Below, one piece after another: positions 7,463-15,702 of a DNA stretch of 64,000 nt. The stretch's first letter is position 1, and each line of letters starts with the position of its first letter. A program made the translations under genes and the position numbers. The stretch covers positions 62,001 to 126,000 of the forward strand of contig JAUYRZ010000121.1 in the NCBI GenBank assembly GCA_030695565.1, read 5' to 3'. The notes beneath the pieces were generated by a model. That model saw only the letters and a program-made list of their open reading frames with translations, did not search any database and had not been told where the DNA came from. Source of the stretch: Archangium sp. GTDB lineage: Bacteria > Myxococcota > Myxococcia > Myxococcales > Myxococcaceae.

Positions 7463-8240
7463 AGTCGGCGACGATGGACACGGTGCCCTTGTCGTCCATC
7501 TTCATCAGGCCGCTGTCGAGCCCGACCTGGATGGTGAAGGTCTGCTGGGGCGCTGCGCCCGCGACGGACACCTTGGCCGAGGTGATGCCCAACGTCTTCG
7601 CGTCGACGCCGATCTTGGTCAACGAGTTCGAGTACGCGTCGTGCTCGGCGAAGTACGCCTTCTCGGCGGTGAAGAGGGTCTTGAGCGCCTTCTTGAGCAC
7701 CATCGTGCAGTCGGGCGGAGGCGGCGCAGGCATCGAGCCGGTGGACCACGCGCCATCTTTCTTCTCGGCGAACACCATCATCGACTTCGCCCGGCCGCCT
7801 TCGAGCACTTCCTGAATGGTGCGTTCATCGGTGCGCGGGCCATCGAGCAAGAGGTAGCGCGGTTTGGCCTCCGTACCCACGGCCAGCAGAGGCACCACGC
7901 AGCGATGCCCATTGGCGTCGAAGTAGCTCACGGTCACCTGCCGGTCGTCGTACTGAATGAGCACCTTCGACGCGGTGAAGGTCTTGAGCTCGGGCAACTC
8001 GGCCTGCTCATTCACCGCGTTGGTGACCATGGTCTTGAGCTGCTCGCCTTGGGGGCCCAGGGGGGCGATGAACTTCTCGAGCTCTTTGGGGTTGGCGAGC
8101 AGGTCTTTGCGATCGCCTTCTCCGGTGAGCCACCTCGGCAAGCGGCTCTCGACCTGGGTGAGCAACTCGATGGAGTGAGCCGCGGGAAAGCCCCGGGGCG
8201 TGGCAGTGAGAACCGTGAGCGAGAGAGCAAGGGCGATCAT
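7452..8240 (-). CDS. Exported protein with type IV pilin-like C-terminal segment
   Basis: 262 residues from the ATG at 8240, chosen because a signal sequence (MIALALSLTVLTATPRGFPA) follows at once. The middle is unassigned. Residues about 175-260 contain DCTMVLKKALKTLFTAEKAY and FAEHDAYSNSLTKIG, which closely resembles the 'A..AQ..YF..N..Y......LG' region of type IV pilins and pseudopilins, ending in a Cys-bearing segment (IVADCAH). No prepilin peptidase site is at the N-terminus, so it is not an ordinary pilin. First gene of the five-gene minus-strand cluster; its end overlaps the HExxH gene. Only 42 bases separate it from the divergent gene at 8283. Confidence 0.6.
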   Translation of the reverse strand: MIALALSLTVLTATPRGFPAAHSIELLTQVESRLPRWLTGEGDRKDLLANPKELEKFIAPLGPQGEQLKTMVTNAVNEQAELPELKTFTASKVLIQYDDRQVTVSYFDANGHRCVVPLLAVGTEAKPRYLLLDGPRTDERTIQEVLEGGRAKSMMVFAEKKDGAWSTGSMPAPPPPDCTMVLKKALKTLFTAEKAYFAEHDAYSNSLTKIGVDAKTLGITSAKVSVAGAAPQQTFTIQVGLDSGLMKMDDKGTVSIVADCAH

Positions 8241-8282
8241 GTTGGTGAACTCTACGTCGCCGATTCGTGCAAAACACCGCGG

Positions 8283-8936
8283 ATGATCAGGTGGCTGGTG
8301 TTGGGCTTCGTGGTGCTGTCGATCGTCTCCGCGTGTACGCGTATCGAGACGTGCGCCATCGGCTGCGAAGGCTGCTGCGATGCGACGGGAAAGTGTTTGC
8401 CGGGCAATGAACGAGACGCCTGCGGCGTGAGCGGGGCTGTTTGTCAGCAGTGCTACGCCCACACGAAGTGCGGGAGCAGCGGCGTCTGCGAGCTCGACCC
8501 CCTCTCGGTCGATGGTGGCGGCGCGGGTGGCGGAATGGGTGGTGGCGCTGGTGGTGGAGGCGGTTCGACGGTCGACGCGGGGCCCACGCAGTACCCCGAC
8601 GGCGGCTCACTCTTCCGCCACTGGGATGGTGGAAGTTGCAGCGTGAAGACCGACTGCCCCTGCTTCTCTTCAGACGACTGCGGGCCGGGGTTCTACTGCC
8701 ACTCCGAAGACACGAGCGGCTTGCGGATCTACTGTATTCCCGGAGCGCGCGGCGCAGGCCTGGTGGGCGACGTCTGCGCGGGTGAAGCGGAGTGTCTGAG
8801 CGCGTTGTGCACCGACTCGGCTGACGCAGGCATGGTGTGCAGCGCGTTGTGCGGGAGCGCGGTTGACTGCAATCCAAGGCTTCCCCGCTGCATCACCATC
8901 GGGTTCGGAGTCGACCGCTCGCTCTGCAGCCCATGA
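8283..8936 (+). CDS. Cys-rich secreted lipoprotein with Gly-rich linker
   Basis: 217 residues. MIRWLVLGFVVLSIVSAC is a lipoprotein signal (Cys18). It is followed by a compact Cys module (CAIGCEGCCDATGKCLPG, then ACG...CQQCY...CG...C) also found in the lipoproteins at 15699 and, in looser form, 54449. Next comes a Gly-rich linker (GGGAGGGMGGGAGGGGG) and a second Cys-rich part (CPCFSSDDCGPGFYC, then CAGEAECLSALC, then CSALCGSAVDC) resembling the 'C..D..C..G..C' repeats of myxobacterial surface proteins. All Cys are probably disulphide-bonded outside the cytoplasm. Function unknown. A palindromic repeat begins eight bases after the stop. Confidence 0.7.
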   Translation: MIRWLVLGFVVLSIVSACTRIETCAIGCEGCCDATGKCLPGNERDACGVSGAVCQQCYAHTKCGSSGVCELDPLSVDGGGAGGGMGGGAGGGGGSTVDAGPTQYPDGGSLFRHWDGGSCSVKTDCPCFSSDDCGPGFYCHSEDTSGLRIYCIPGARGAGLVGDVCAGEAECLSALCTDSADAGMVCSALCGSAVDCNPRLPRCITIGFGVDRSLCSP

Positions 8937-8944
8937 GCTGTTCT

Positions 8945-8979
8945 CCCTCTCCCTCGGGGAGAGGGTCGGGGTGAGGGCC
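8945..8979 (+). repeat. Palindromic repeat, copy 4
   Basis: CCCTCTCCC, TCG loop, GGGAGAGGG, tail TCGGGGTGAGGGCC, eight bases after the TGA of the 8283 gene in its sense direction. The 150 bases that follow, up to 9127, hold no gene I can support. Confidence 0.85.
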
Positions 8980-9127
8980 GGTGGCTTCGGTCACGCCGCC
9001 CGCGAAGATGAAGTCGCTGTCGACCGGCAGGCCACCATCACTGTGAACACGCAGGCCACACCACGGCCTCGCCGCTCGAACTTCCAGAAGGTTCGGGGCG
9101 GGCACGCCGCGTGCTCATCGAGGCGGC

Positions 9128-10186
9128 ATGTCACCTCCCATCTCCAGAAGCCGCGCCCCCATCATTCGCCCGCCGCCTCGTGCCCCCGAGGCCACCCGCC
9201 CCCCACCGCCCGAGGTCGCTCGCCGTGAGGTGGACGGCTTCGAGCCCGCGGGCACCTCGTCACGCCCGTTGAGCCGGCTGGAGCGTCGCCCCGAAGTGCA
9301 GGCACTCCCCGAGACCACCCGCGCGCGCATTCACGGCCTGGAGACGGACGCGTCGCGCGCCGAGGTGAACCAACTCACCCAACTGGTGACCGCGCGCGGC
9401 TTCGGGCAGCTCGCGCCCGAACGTCAGGCGGAGATGCTCGACGTGTTCTCCCGCCACCCCGACCGGCGCACCACCCGTTCGCTCACTCACCTGGCCGACA
9501 ACCGCGCCTTCCGCGAATCGGAGCCGGGGGCACAGACCGCGGCGATCCGCGAGGCGGCGATTCCTCCGCGCTTGCGTGCCGATGCGTTGACCGTGCTCAA
9601 CACCACCACGCCCGAACGCGTGACCGTCAACGGCGTCCCTATCGACGTGTTCGGCGCTTCACCCGGCGAGCTGGAGACCATCACGCACACGCTCGAGCGC
9701 CTGCCGCCCGAGCACCTGCGTGCGATTCCGCGCATCGTGGTGGCCGACACCATCGGTCACGGCAACGCGGACAGCGGGGGCGCGTGGGTAGCGGAGTCGG
9801 CCGTTCGTCACTACGAGCGAGGTGCTCCGGAGATCGCCGCTGGCTACACGGCGGATGGTTGGCGCAACCTGCCGAGGCTCGAGTTCTCGCGCGAGAGCCT
9901 CAGCCGGGAAGAGGTGATGGAGAGCCACGTGTCGAACACCGTGCTCCACGAGACCGGCCACGCGGTCGACGCGCGCTACGATCTCACCCGCGGCGTGACT
10001 CAGGACGACCTGGGCAACGTGCGCTACGGCGGCAGTCACACCGATGGTTCCGATCCGCGCGGGCCGGTGACCGAACGATTCGCCGACGCGTACATGTCCT
10101 ATTACCTGGGCGGGTTCGACCGGCGAGATCCGGCGGCGTTCCGCACGGTGGAAGAAGCGCTGGGCCGAGTGCCTCGCTCGCCTTGA
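9128..10186 (+). CDS. HExxH metalloprotease-like protein with Pro-rich N-terminus
   Basis: 352 residues from the ATG at 9128 (GAGG eight bases upstream). No signal peptide is apparent. Residues 1-40 are Pro/Arg-rich (RPPPRAPEATRPPPPEVA). Residues about 55-160 are helical. The C-terminal domain carries VLHETGHAVDARYD (His274, Glu275, His278), and TERFADAYMSYYLGG about 40 residues later supplies a candidate third ligand, the arrangement seen in toxin-like and anthrax-lethal-factor-like peptidase folds. The Pro-rich head with no Sec signal could suit a specialised export route or an intracellular toxin domain; this is inference. No immunity-like gene follows; the next gene is convergent. Confidence 0.62.
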   Translation: MSPPISRSRAPIIRPPPRAPEATRPPPPEVARREVDGFEPAGTSSRPLSRLERRPEVQALPETTRARIHGLETDASRAEVNQLTQLVTARGFGQLAPERQAEMLDVFSRHPDRRTTRSLTHLADNRAFRESEPGAQTAAIREAAIPPRLRADALTVLNTTTPERVTVNGVPIDVFGASPGELETITHTLERLPPEHLRAIPRIVVADTIGHGNADSGGAWVAESAVRHYERGAPEIAAGYTADGWRNLPRLEFSRESLSREEVMESHVSNTVLHETGHAVDARYDLTRGVTQDDLGNVRYGGSHTDGSDPRGPVTERFADAYMSYYLGGFDRRDPAAFRTVEEALGRVPRSP

Positions 10187-10272
10187 TCAGCCCGGCGGCA
10201 CGTACCGACTGAGGGGTTCGAGGCGGAGCGGGTGCACCAGTTCTACTTGTGGACGCCGCGCAGGCTACCGCA

Positions 10273-10686
10273 TCAGGAAGCCGCGGCTTGCGACACGAGC
10301 ACCCACACCGAGTCAGTGCCCTGCGAATAGAACAGCGTGATGGCCACCCTTCTGGGCCCGTGAGCGAAGTTGAAGACGAACCCGAACGTCTCGTACAGCT
10401 CCCGCCGGCGCACGCCTTCGAGAAAGCGGCCCTGAAACTCTTTGACCTTCGTGCACGGCGCCACGTCTTCGAAGAAGTTCCGCCCCAGCTGGCGGCCCTG
10501 GTTGATGCGCGCGAGTGACGCCTCGGTCTTGTTGAACTTGAGAATCTTGCCCACGCGGTCGAGCTGAATGAGCCCGTGAGGAAGGTCATCAATTTCCTGA
10601 GGGTTGAGCTGTTCGACCCGCTTGAGGAGCCCCTCGAGATTTTCAGGGCTGGGAACCTGCGCCACGGAGATCAGTCGCTTTTCCAT
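10273..10686 (-). CDS. pyp-like: Photoactive yellow protein (PYP) homologue, single PAS domain
   Basis: 137 residues from the ATG at 10686; a GTG at 10707 would add seven. It aligns without gaps to Halorhodospira halophila PYP over residues 38-132 with a constant offset of nine: GLIQLD..G.IL..N..E, NFFEDVAPCT, EF.G.F.EGV, and a DS.WV.V end. Cys78 corresponds to the p-coumarate-binding Cys69 and Glu55 to Glu46. Four pocket positions differ: Phe51 for Tyr42, Ala59 for Thr50, Ile61 for Arg52, His109 for Met100. PYPs are blue-light sensors that attach p-coumaric acid by thioester. No tyrosine ammonia-lyase or coumarate-CoA ligase gene is in this window, so chromophore loading is unproven. The N-terminal 37 residues match PYP only loosely. 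Nearest upstream gene is the TIGR02996 protein, 60 bases away on the same strand. Confidence 0.85.
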   Translation of the reverse strand: MEKRLISVAQVPSPENLEGLLKRVEQLNPQEIDDLPHGLIQLDRVGKILKFNKTEASLARINQGRQLGRNFFEDVAPCTKVKEFQGRFLEGVRRRELYETFGFVFNFAHGPRRVAITLFYSQGTDSVWVLVSQAAAS

Positions 10687-10746
10687 GAGGCGAAGAGGAC
10701 CACGCACTCTCTGACGAACGTCACCCCGCGATTGGGGAGCGCTTCA

Positions 10747-12213
10747 TCAAGAATCGGCGAGCCGCGTGAACGGCTCTGCGTTGAGCCACTTCTTCGTCAG
10801 AGCGGGCCCCATCTCGAGCTTCGGCCCCAGCCGGTGCTTCAACTCCAACGACACGAGCTCTTCCGGTGCGCGCACGGTCACCGCCTTGAAGCGCTTGCAC
10901 AACGCGGGGCTCAACCCGGCCAGCTCGCGCTGAAGCTGCCGGCCGCCGTGCCAGATCAATTCGGGCCGTTCCAGCTTCGGATCCTCCTCGAGGCGGAACC
11001 GCAGCTGCCAGCCTTTGAGCTGCGGCAACCACGCCTGTGAATCGAGAAACGAGACGTGGTGCAGCCCCGGCCCGCGCTGCGCGAGCACGTCCTTCCGCCA
11101 GGCTTCCCAGCTGGGCCCGCCCTCGTAGACGAACAGCTGCTCGAGCTGCTGCCACGGCAACTCGGCCTGCTTGAAGCCCAGGCTGGGCATCAACCACAGC
11201 GCCTTCAAGCCGCTGAGGCCCGCGAGGTGTTTGGGTTGGAGATCGCCGCGAGCCCACAGCCCCACGCGTTCGAGCCGCGGGTTCTTCAGCTTCGCCGCGG
11301 TCTCGAGCTCGAGCCAGAAGAGCGACTTCAGCGCCTTCGACGACCTCGCCACCGAGAGCATCGCAGGCTGATTCTCCCGCATGCGATCGGCGAACAGATG
11401 TTCGACCGTGCCCCACTCGCGAAACTGCTCCTGGCCTGCGAGCCGATCCACCACGGCGGCCGTCAAGAAGCCGCGTTCGAACGCCTCGAGCTTCGAGCCT
11501 TCCATCGCGGACTGATTGAGCTGAAGCGGAAAGACCCAATCGCGAAAATGACTCGCCACCAGCGCCGCGGCCTGGCGCCTCGAGGCCACGGAGCCCGCGT
11601 TGGGACCCAGCTGCAGCGCGAAGAGTTCACCGCGCGGATCGCCGCGTTCCAACAACGCATCGCCGTAGACCGCGCGCGCACCCGCATCCTCTGGAGCCGC
11701 GTGCACGGCAGCGAGCAGCGCCTCCTCACGCGGCGGCTTCGGGTTCACCACGGCGGAGAGGTCGGTTCTCGTCTCCACCACCACCTTCTCCAGCTCCTTC
11801 AAGGCGGCCGCGACGCGCTCGGGTTCATCGTCATCGAACTGCTCGAGGTACCAGCGGGCCCCGACGTCGCGCGACTGACCGATGACCTCGATGATGACGG
11901 GCATCAGCTCCGCACGCGCTTCCGGCCCCAGGGACACCAACACCGGCTGCAGCACGCTGCAGACCCGCGGATCATCGAGCGCGCCGAGGGCTCTGACCTT
12001 CTTCTCCGCGCCGGCGAGACCTCCGCACAACAAGAGCTCGAGCAGCTCCTGGAAGTTGCGCTCGCGCTCTGCCTTCGCCCAGGCGCCTTCGAGATCACCT
12101 GCCCTGGGCGCCCGCCGCACCCGGAGCCCCAGCCGGCGCCGCAGCTCCTCGGCGAGCCGGGGATCACGCGTACTGCGCCAGGCGGTGAGCAACACCTCGT
12201 CGGGCGCCGCCAC
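10747..12213 (-). CDS. TIGR02996-domain protein with leucine-rich-like repeats
   Basis: 488 residues from a GTG at 12213, two bases after the TAG of the upstream transporter gene; the purine-rich GAAGTGAAG there serves as ribosome site, so translation is coupled. Residues 1-170 are helical, HEAT-like. The TIGR02996 motif AVYGDALLERGDPRGELF lies at about residue 190, followed by a FERGFL turn. The C-terminal half has repeating L..L.L strands (LKSLFWLELET, then LERVGLWARG, then LKALWLMPSLG) consistent with degenerate LRRs. No signal peptide. Function unknown; these proteins are usually thought of as binding scaffolds. The pairing with a peptide transporter may be only positional. Confidence 0.78.
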   Translation of the reverse strand: MAAPDEVLLTAWRSTRDPRLAEELRRRLGLRVRRAPRAGDLEGAWAKAERERNFQELLELLLCGGLAGAEKKVRALGALDDPRVCSVLQPVLVSLGPEARAELMPVIIEVIGQSRDVGARWYLEQFDDDEPERVAAALKELEKVVVETRTDLSAVVNPKPPREEALLAAVHAAPEDAGARAVYGDALLERGDPRGELFALQLGPNAGSVASRRQAAALVASHFRDWVFPLQLNQSAMEGSKLEAFERGFLTAAVVDRLAGQEQFREWGTVEHLFADRMRENQPAMLSVARSSKALKSLFWLELETAAKLKNPRLERVGLWARGDLQPKHLAGLSGLKALWLMPSLGFKQAELPWQQLEQLFVYEGGPSWEAWRKDVLAQRGPGLHHVSFLDSQAWLPQLKGWQLRFRLEEDPKLERPELIWHGGRQLQRELAGLSPALCKRFKAVTVRAPEELVSLELKHRLGPKLEMGPALTKKWLNAEPFTRLADS

Positions 12214-12215
12214 GA

Positions 12216-13700
12216 CTACTTCACTTCGCCCATCAGCCGGCGCACGAGCGGCGAGATGCCGATCAACACCACGCCTGCGATGAGCGCGTAGATGGCCAGC
12301 TGTTGATAGCCGGCGGTGTACGAGATGAGCTTCTCCGAAGCGGTGGCCGTCGGGCTCGGCAACGACATGCCGGCTCCCAGCAGGCCCGCCGCGTACTGGC
12401 CGTAGGCGCTCGCGAGGAACCACATGCCCATCATCACGCCGCCCAGCCGCTTGGGTGACAGCTTGGTCATGATGGACAACCCGATGGGCGAGAGGCACAG
12501 CTCACCGAAGGTGATCACCAGGTAGGCGAGCGTGAAGACGTCGAGCGAGGTCTGGCCCGAGGCGTCCGCGAAGAAGCGCGTCGCGTAGAACACCCAGAAG
12601 GCCGCCGCGAGGAAGAGGAAACCCAGGCCGAACTTCACCACCGTGTTCGGCTCGACCTTCTTCTTCGCCAGCGCGATCCAGAGCAGGCCCAGCAACGGCG
12701 CGAAGATGATCACGAACAACGAGTTGGCTGCGTTGTTCACGCCGTTGGGATCCAGCGGGATGACGCCGAGCAACGTGTCGTTGAGGTTGTTGGCGGCGAA
12801 CAGGCTCAGCGAGCCGCCCGATTGTTCGAAGAAGGCCCAGAAGATGATCGAGAAGAGAACGAAGACCATCGCCGCCGCGAGCTTCTTGCGCTCGTCAGGC
12901 GTGCAGCGCGTCATCTCGAACCCGACGTAGAGCAGCGTGAGCGGCCCAATCGTGTACATGAAGTAGTCGGTGAGATCGGTCTTCGAGACCATCGTCATCA
13001 AGACGGGGATGACCGCGAGCGAGCCCGCGTAGGTCGCGTAGTCCAACCACTTCTTCTTTGCTTCGTCGGGCTGGCCGTGCCGCGGCGAGAGACCGATGGG
13101 CCCCAGGGAGTGTCGGTTGAACCAGAACCAGATCACGCCGATCGCCATGACGATCGCGGTCAGGCCGAAGGCCACGTTCCACGAGTGGTTCTTGCCGAGG
13201 TAGATGGGGATGTAGCCGCCGAGCAACGCTCCGACGTTGATGCCCGAATAGAAGAGCGAGAAGCCGGCATCGCGGCGCGGGTCACCCTCCTTGTAGAGCG
13301 TGCCCACCATGCTGGAGATGTTGGGCTTGAAGAAGCCGGTGCCCACGATGTTGAAGGCGATGCCGAGGAAGAAGAACTTCTTGGGGTCAACGGCGAGGAT
13401 CAAGCTGCCGACGATCATCAGGAGGCCGCCCCAGACCAGCGACCGCCGGAACCCGAGGATCTTGTCGGCGAACAACCCGCCCACGAAAGTGAAGGCGTAG
13501 ACGAACGCCTGCGTCGCCCCGTACTGCAGGTTCGCCACGCTCTCGGACATCAGGAGCTGGTTGACCATGAAGAAGGTCAACATCCCGCGCATGCCGTAGA
13601 AACTGAACCGCTCCCACATCTCGGAGAAGAAGAGCGTCCACAGCTGCTTGGGGTACTTGCCCTCGAAATTCTGGATCGCGCTCAGCTCAAGAGGATTCAC
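12216..13700 (-). CDS. POT/PTR2-family proton-coupled peptide transporter
   Basis: 494 residues from a GTG at 13700; longer readings run through the divergent promoter region. The POT signature FFSEMWERFSFYG (ExxERF proton-coupling motif, about residues 20-32) and the PTR2 motif GFSLFYSGINVGALLGGYIP are intact. About 12-14 hydrophobic helices are visible, with a family-typical length. It should import di- and tripeptides with protons across the inner membrane. Myxobacteria live on prey protein, so a peptide permease fits. The downstream TIGR02996 gene is coupled. Only 31 bases separate it from the divergent kinase gene, so promoters must overlap. Confidence 0.93.
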   Translation of the reverse strand: MNPLELSAIQNFEGKYPKQLWTLFFSEMWERFSFYGMRGMLTFFMVNQLLMSESVANLQYGATQAFVYAFTFVGGLFADKILGFRRSLVWGGLLMIVGSLILAVDPKKFFFLGIAFNIVGTGFFKPNISSMVGTLYKEGDPRRDAGFSLFYSGINVGALLGGYIPIYLGKNHSWNVAFGLTAIVMAIGVIWFWFNRHSLGPIGLSPRHGQPDEAKKKWLDYATYAGSLAVIPVLMTMVSKTDLTDYFMYTIGPLTLLYVGFEMTRCTPDERKKLAAAMVFVLFSIIFWAFFEQSGGSLSLFAANNLNDTLLGVIPLDPNGVNNAANSLFVIIFAPLLGLLWIALAKKKVEPNTVVKFGLGFLFLAAAFWVFYATRFFADASGQTSLDVFTLAYLVITFGELCLSPIGLSIMTKLSPKRLGGVMMGMWFLASAYGQYAAGLLGAGMSLPSPTATASEKLISYTAGYQQLAIYALIAGVVLIGISPLVRRLMGEVK

Positions 13701-13731
13701 AGGGCCGGGGGATATCAGTCTTCGGTACACT

Positions 13732-15126
13732 GTGACGCAAGTGACGACACGAGGGGAGCTGGCCCGGGGCACCCGCCTGGGCAAGTACGAAATTCACGGA
13801 CGCCTTTCAGTGGGCGGAATGGCGGAGCTCTACCTCGCCTCCCTCGCCGGCCAGGGCGGTTTCCGGAAGTTCGTGGCCCTCAAGCGGGTGTTGCCGTCGA
13901 TCGCCAGCAACGAGGACTTCACCCGGATGTTCCTCGATGAAGCGCGCATCACCGCTTCGCTCTCGCACGCGGGCATCGCGCAGGTCTTCGAGCTGACGGA
14001 AGACACCGACACCCGAGAACCCATTCTCGCGATGGAGTTCGTCGCAGGCCAGAACCTGGAGCAGATCATTCAGCGCGCCCGCAAGCGCAAGGTGCCCCTG
14101 CCGCCCGAGTTCAGCGGCCGCATGGCCACCGACGTGTTGCTGGCGCTGCACTACGCGCACGGCTTCGTGGAGCCCGCCACCGGCCAACCCATGGCGGTCA
14201 TCCACCGCGACATCAACCCACGCAACGTGATGATCACCTACGCGGGTGGCACCAAGATCATCGACTTCGGCATCGCCAAGGCGCGCGGCCGGTTGAACGA
14301 GACGAGCGCGGGCTTCGTGAAGGGCACCATTCAGTACATGGCGCCCGAGCAGGTGATGTCGAAGACCGGCATCGACGGCCGGGCTGATCTCTTCGCGCTC
14401 TCCATCGTGTTGTACGAAATGCTCAGCAACACGCTGCTCTTCGACGCGCCTTCACCCGCGGCCACCATGAGCAAGGTCATCCACGAGCCCATCCCCAACC
14501 TGGGTGACCTGGTGCCCTCGTTGCCGGGCGAAGTGGTCGACGTGGTGATGAAGGGGCTGCAGCGTGACCCCGCGTCGCGCTGGCAGAACGGCCGCGAGTA
14601 CGCCCGGGCCCTCGATCGCGCGCTGCCTGATTCATTCGACGAGCAGCAGATGGCCGAGGTGATGAGCAGCCTGTTCGAAGACAAGATCGCCGTGACGCGC
14701 TCGTTGTTGTCTTCGGCCGAGAGCGCGTCGGCGTCGGATCTCAAGTTGATGACCATGACGGGCGACGAGGAGCCGGCGAAGAAGCAGCTGGCCTCCGACG
14801 TGGTGGCGGCCACGGCGATCGCGAGGCCGGCGGTGCGGAAGCCGACTTCAGAAATGCCGGCCCGAAAGCCGGTCACCACCGAGATTCCGGTGCGCAAACC
14901 GACCCGCGAGCAGCTGGCCGCCAACGAGCGCACCGAGATGAACCTGGAGCCGGTGCGCGACGTGCCGCACTTCCCCGACGAGGAGAAGACCGTCGCGGTG
15001 ATGCCTTCGCCCACCATCAAGAAGCTCGAGCCCACGCCCGAGCGGAAGAACAACCTCGTGCTCTACGTGGTGCTGGCCGTGCTGGCCGCCACGTTGTTCG
15101 TCGGAGCGATCGCCCTGTTCAACTGA
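13732..15126 (+). CDS. Hanks-type Ser/Thr protein kinase with C-terminal membrane anchor
   Basis: 464 residues from a GTG at 13732 (another GTG at 13741). The kinase domain covers about residues 10-290: a modified Gly loop (GRLSVGGMAELY), the VALKRV Lys, catalytic HRDINPRNV (Asn where Lys is usual after HRD), DFGIAKA and MAPEQ. A linker of about 120 residues has repeated 'RKP(T/V)' units. The last 22 residues (NLVLYVVLAVLAATLFVGAI) form one transmembrane helix ending almost at the C-terminus, leaving no extracellular sensor. The kinase is thus a tail-anchored cytoplasmic enzyme. A palindromic repeat begins four bases after the stop. Confidence 0.92.
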   Translation: MTQVTTRGELARGTRLGKYEIHGRLSVGGMAELYLASLAGQGGFRKFVALKRVLPSIASNEDFTRMFLDEARITASLSHAGIAQVFELTEDTDTREPILAMEFVAGQNLEQIIQRARKRKVPLPPEFSGRMATDVLLALHYAHGFVEPATGQPMAVIHRDINPRNVMITYAGGTKIIDFGIAKARGRLNETSAGFVKGTIQYMAPEQVMSKTGIDGRADLFALSIVLYEMLSNTLLFDAPSPAATMSKVIHEPIPNLGDLVPSLPGEVVDVVMKGLQRDPASRWQNGREYARALDRALPDSFDEQQMAEVMSSLFEDKIAVTRSLLSSAESASASDLKLMTMTGDEEPAKKQLASDVVAATAIARPAVRKPTSEMPARKPVTTEIPVRKPTREQLAANERTEMNLEPVRDVPHFPDEEKTVAVMPSPTIKKLEPTPERKNNLVLYVVLAVLAATLFVGAIALFN

Positions 15127-15129
15127 TCT

Positions 15130-15169
15130 CCCTCTCCCTGCGCAGGGGAGAGGGTCGGGGTGAGGGGCC
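15130..15169 (+). repeat. Palindromic repeat, copy 5
   Basis: CCCTCTCCC, TGCGCA loop, GGGAGAGGG, tail TCGGGGTGAGGGGCC, beginning four bases after the kinase stop at 15126. It forms a mirror-image pair with the copy at 15187. Confidence 0.88.
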
Positions 15170-15186
15170 TTCCGGGCACCGAGGTG

Positions 15187-15238
15187 GGCCCCTCACCCGG
15201 TCCTCCGGACCGACCTCTCCCCGCTTCGCAAGGAGAGG
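15187..15238 (-). repeat. Palindromic repeat, copy 6, inverted partner with 12-base insertion
   Basis: On the minus strand: CCTCTCC, TTGCGAAGC loop, GGGGAGAGG, an inserted self-complementary CGGTCCGGAGGA, then CCGGGTGAGGGGCC. It starts two bases after the TAA of the minus-strand gene at 15241. With copy 5 it gives each of two converging genes its own element. Confidence 0.8.
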
Positions 15239-15240
15239 TT

Positions 15241-15702
15241 TTACGGCATCACCTTGACCCGCTCGCCATCATCCGTGGTGATCACCTGACCCGGCGTCTG
15301 AGGCAACGGCCCGCTCCCCACGGTGAACGACGCGACCCGGGCGCGCGACGCACCGTTGAACGACCCCGAAACGCTCACCACCAGCATCGAGCGACCCGGC
15401 CCGGGGTTGAAGGTCACATCGAACGTGCGCGTCTCGCCACGTTTGAACTCACCGTGGTCCACCAGGCGCGACTCACCGTCGACCACCAGGCCATCGATGC
15501 CACTGACCGCCAGCTCGACGTCCTTCGCGTCGGCCTCGAAGGTCACCGTCAACCGGGCCGACTTCAGAGCCAACTCCGCCTTCACCTCGACGGGAGCCGT
15601 CGGCTTGCCCCTGGCAGGCACCGGAGAACTCGCGCTGACCGGCGTCGTGCACGCGGTGAAAAACAGAACAGAGAGAACGAGATATTTCATGGGCGTGCTC
15701 AT
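15241..15702 (-). CDS. Small lipoprotein with Ig-like beta-sandwich character
   Basis: 153 residues from the ATG at 15702, whose ATGA overlaps the TGA of the upstream gene; an internal ATG at 15690 is the alternative. MKYLVLSVLFFTAC is a lipoprotein signal. The mature domain has alternating strands (ARLTVTFEADAKDVELAVSG, then FDVTFNPGPGRSMLVVSVSG) suggesting an immunoglobulin-like fold such as those accompanying secreted peptidases. No catalytic motif. Probably co-expressed with the HEWGH lipoprotein and possibly an accessory to it. Confidence 0.65.
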   Translation of the reverse strand: MSTPMKYLVLSVLFFTACTTPVSASSPVPARGKPTAPVEVKAELALKSARLTVTFEADAKDVELAVSGIDGLVVDGESRLVDHGEFKRGETRTFDVTFNPGPGRSMLVVSVSGSFNGASRARVASFTVGSGPLPQTPGQVITTDDGERVKVMP

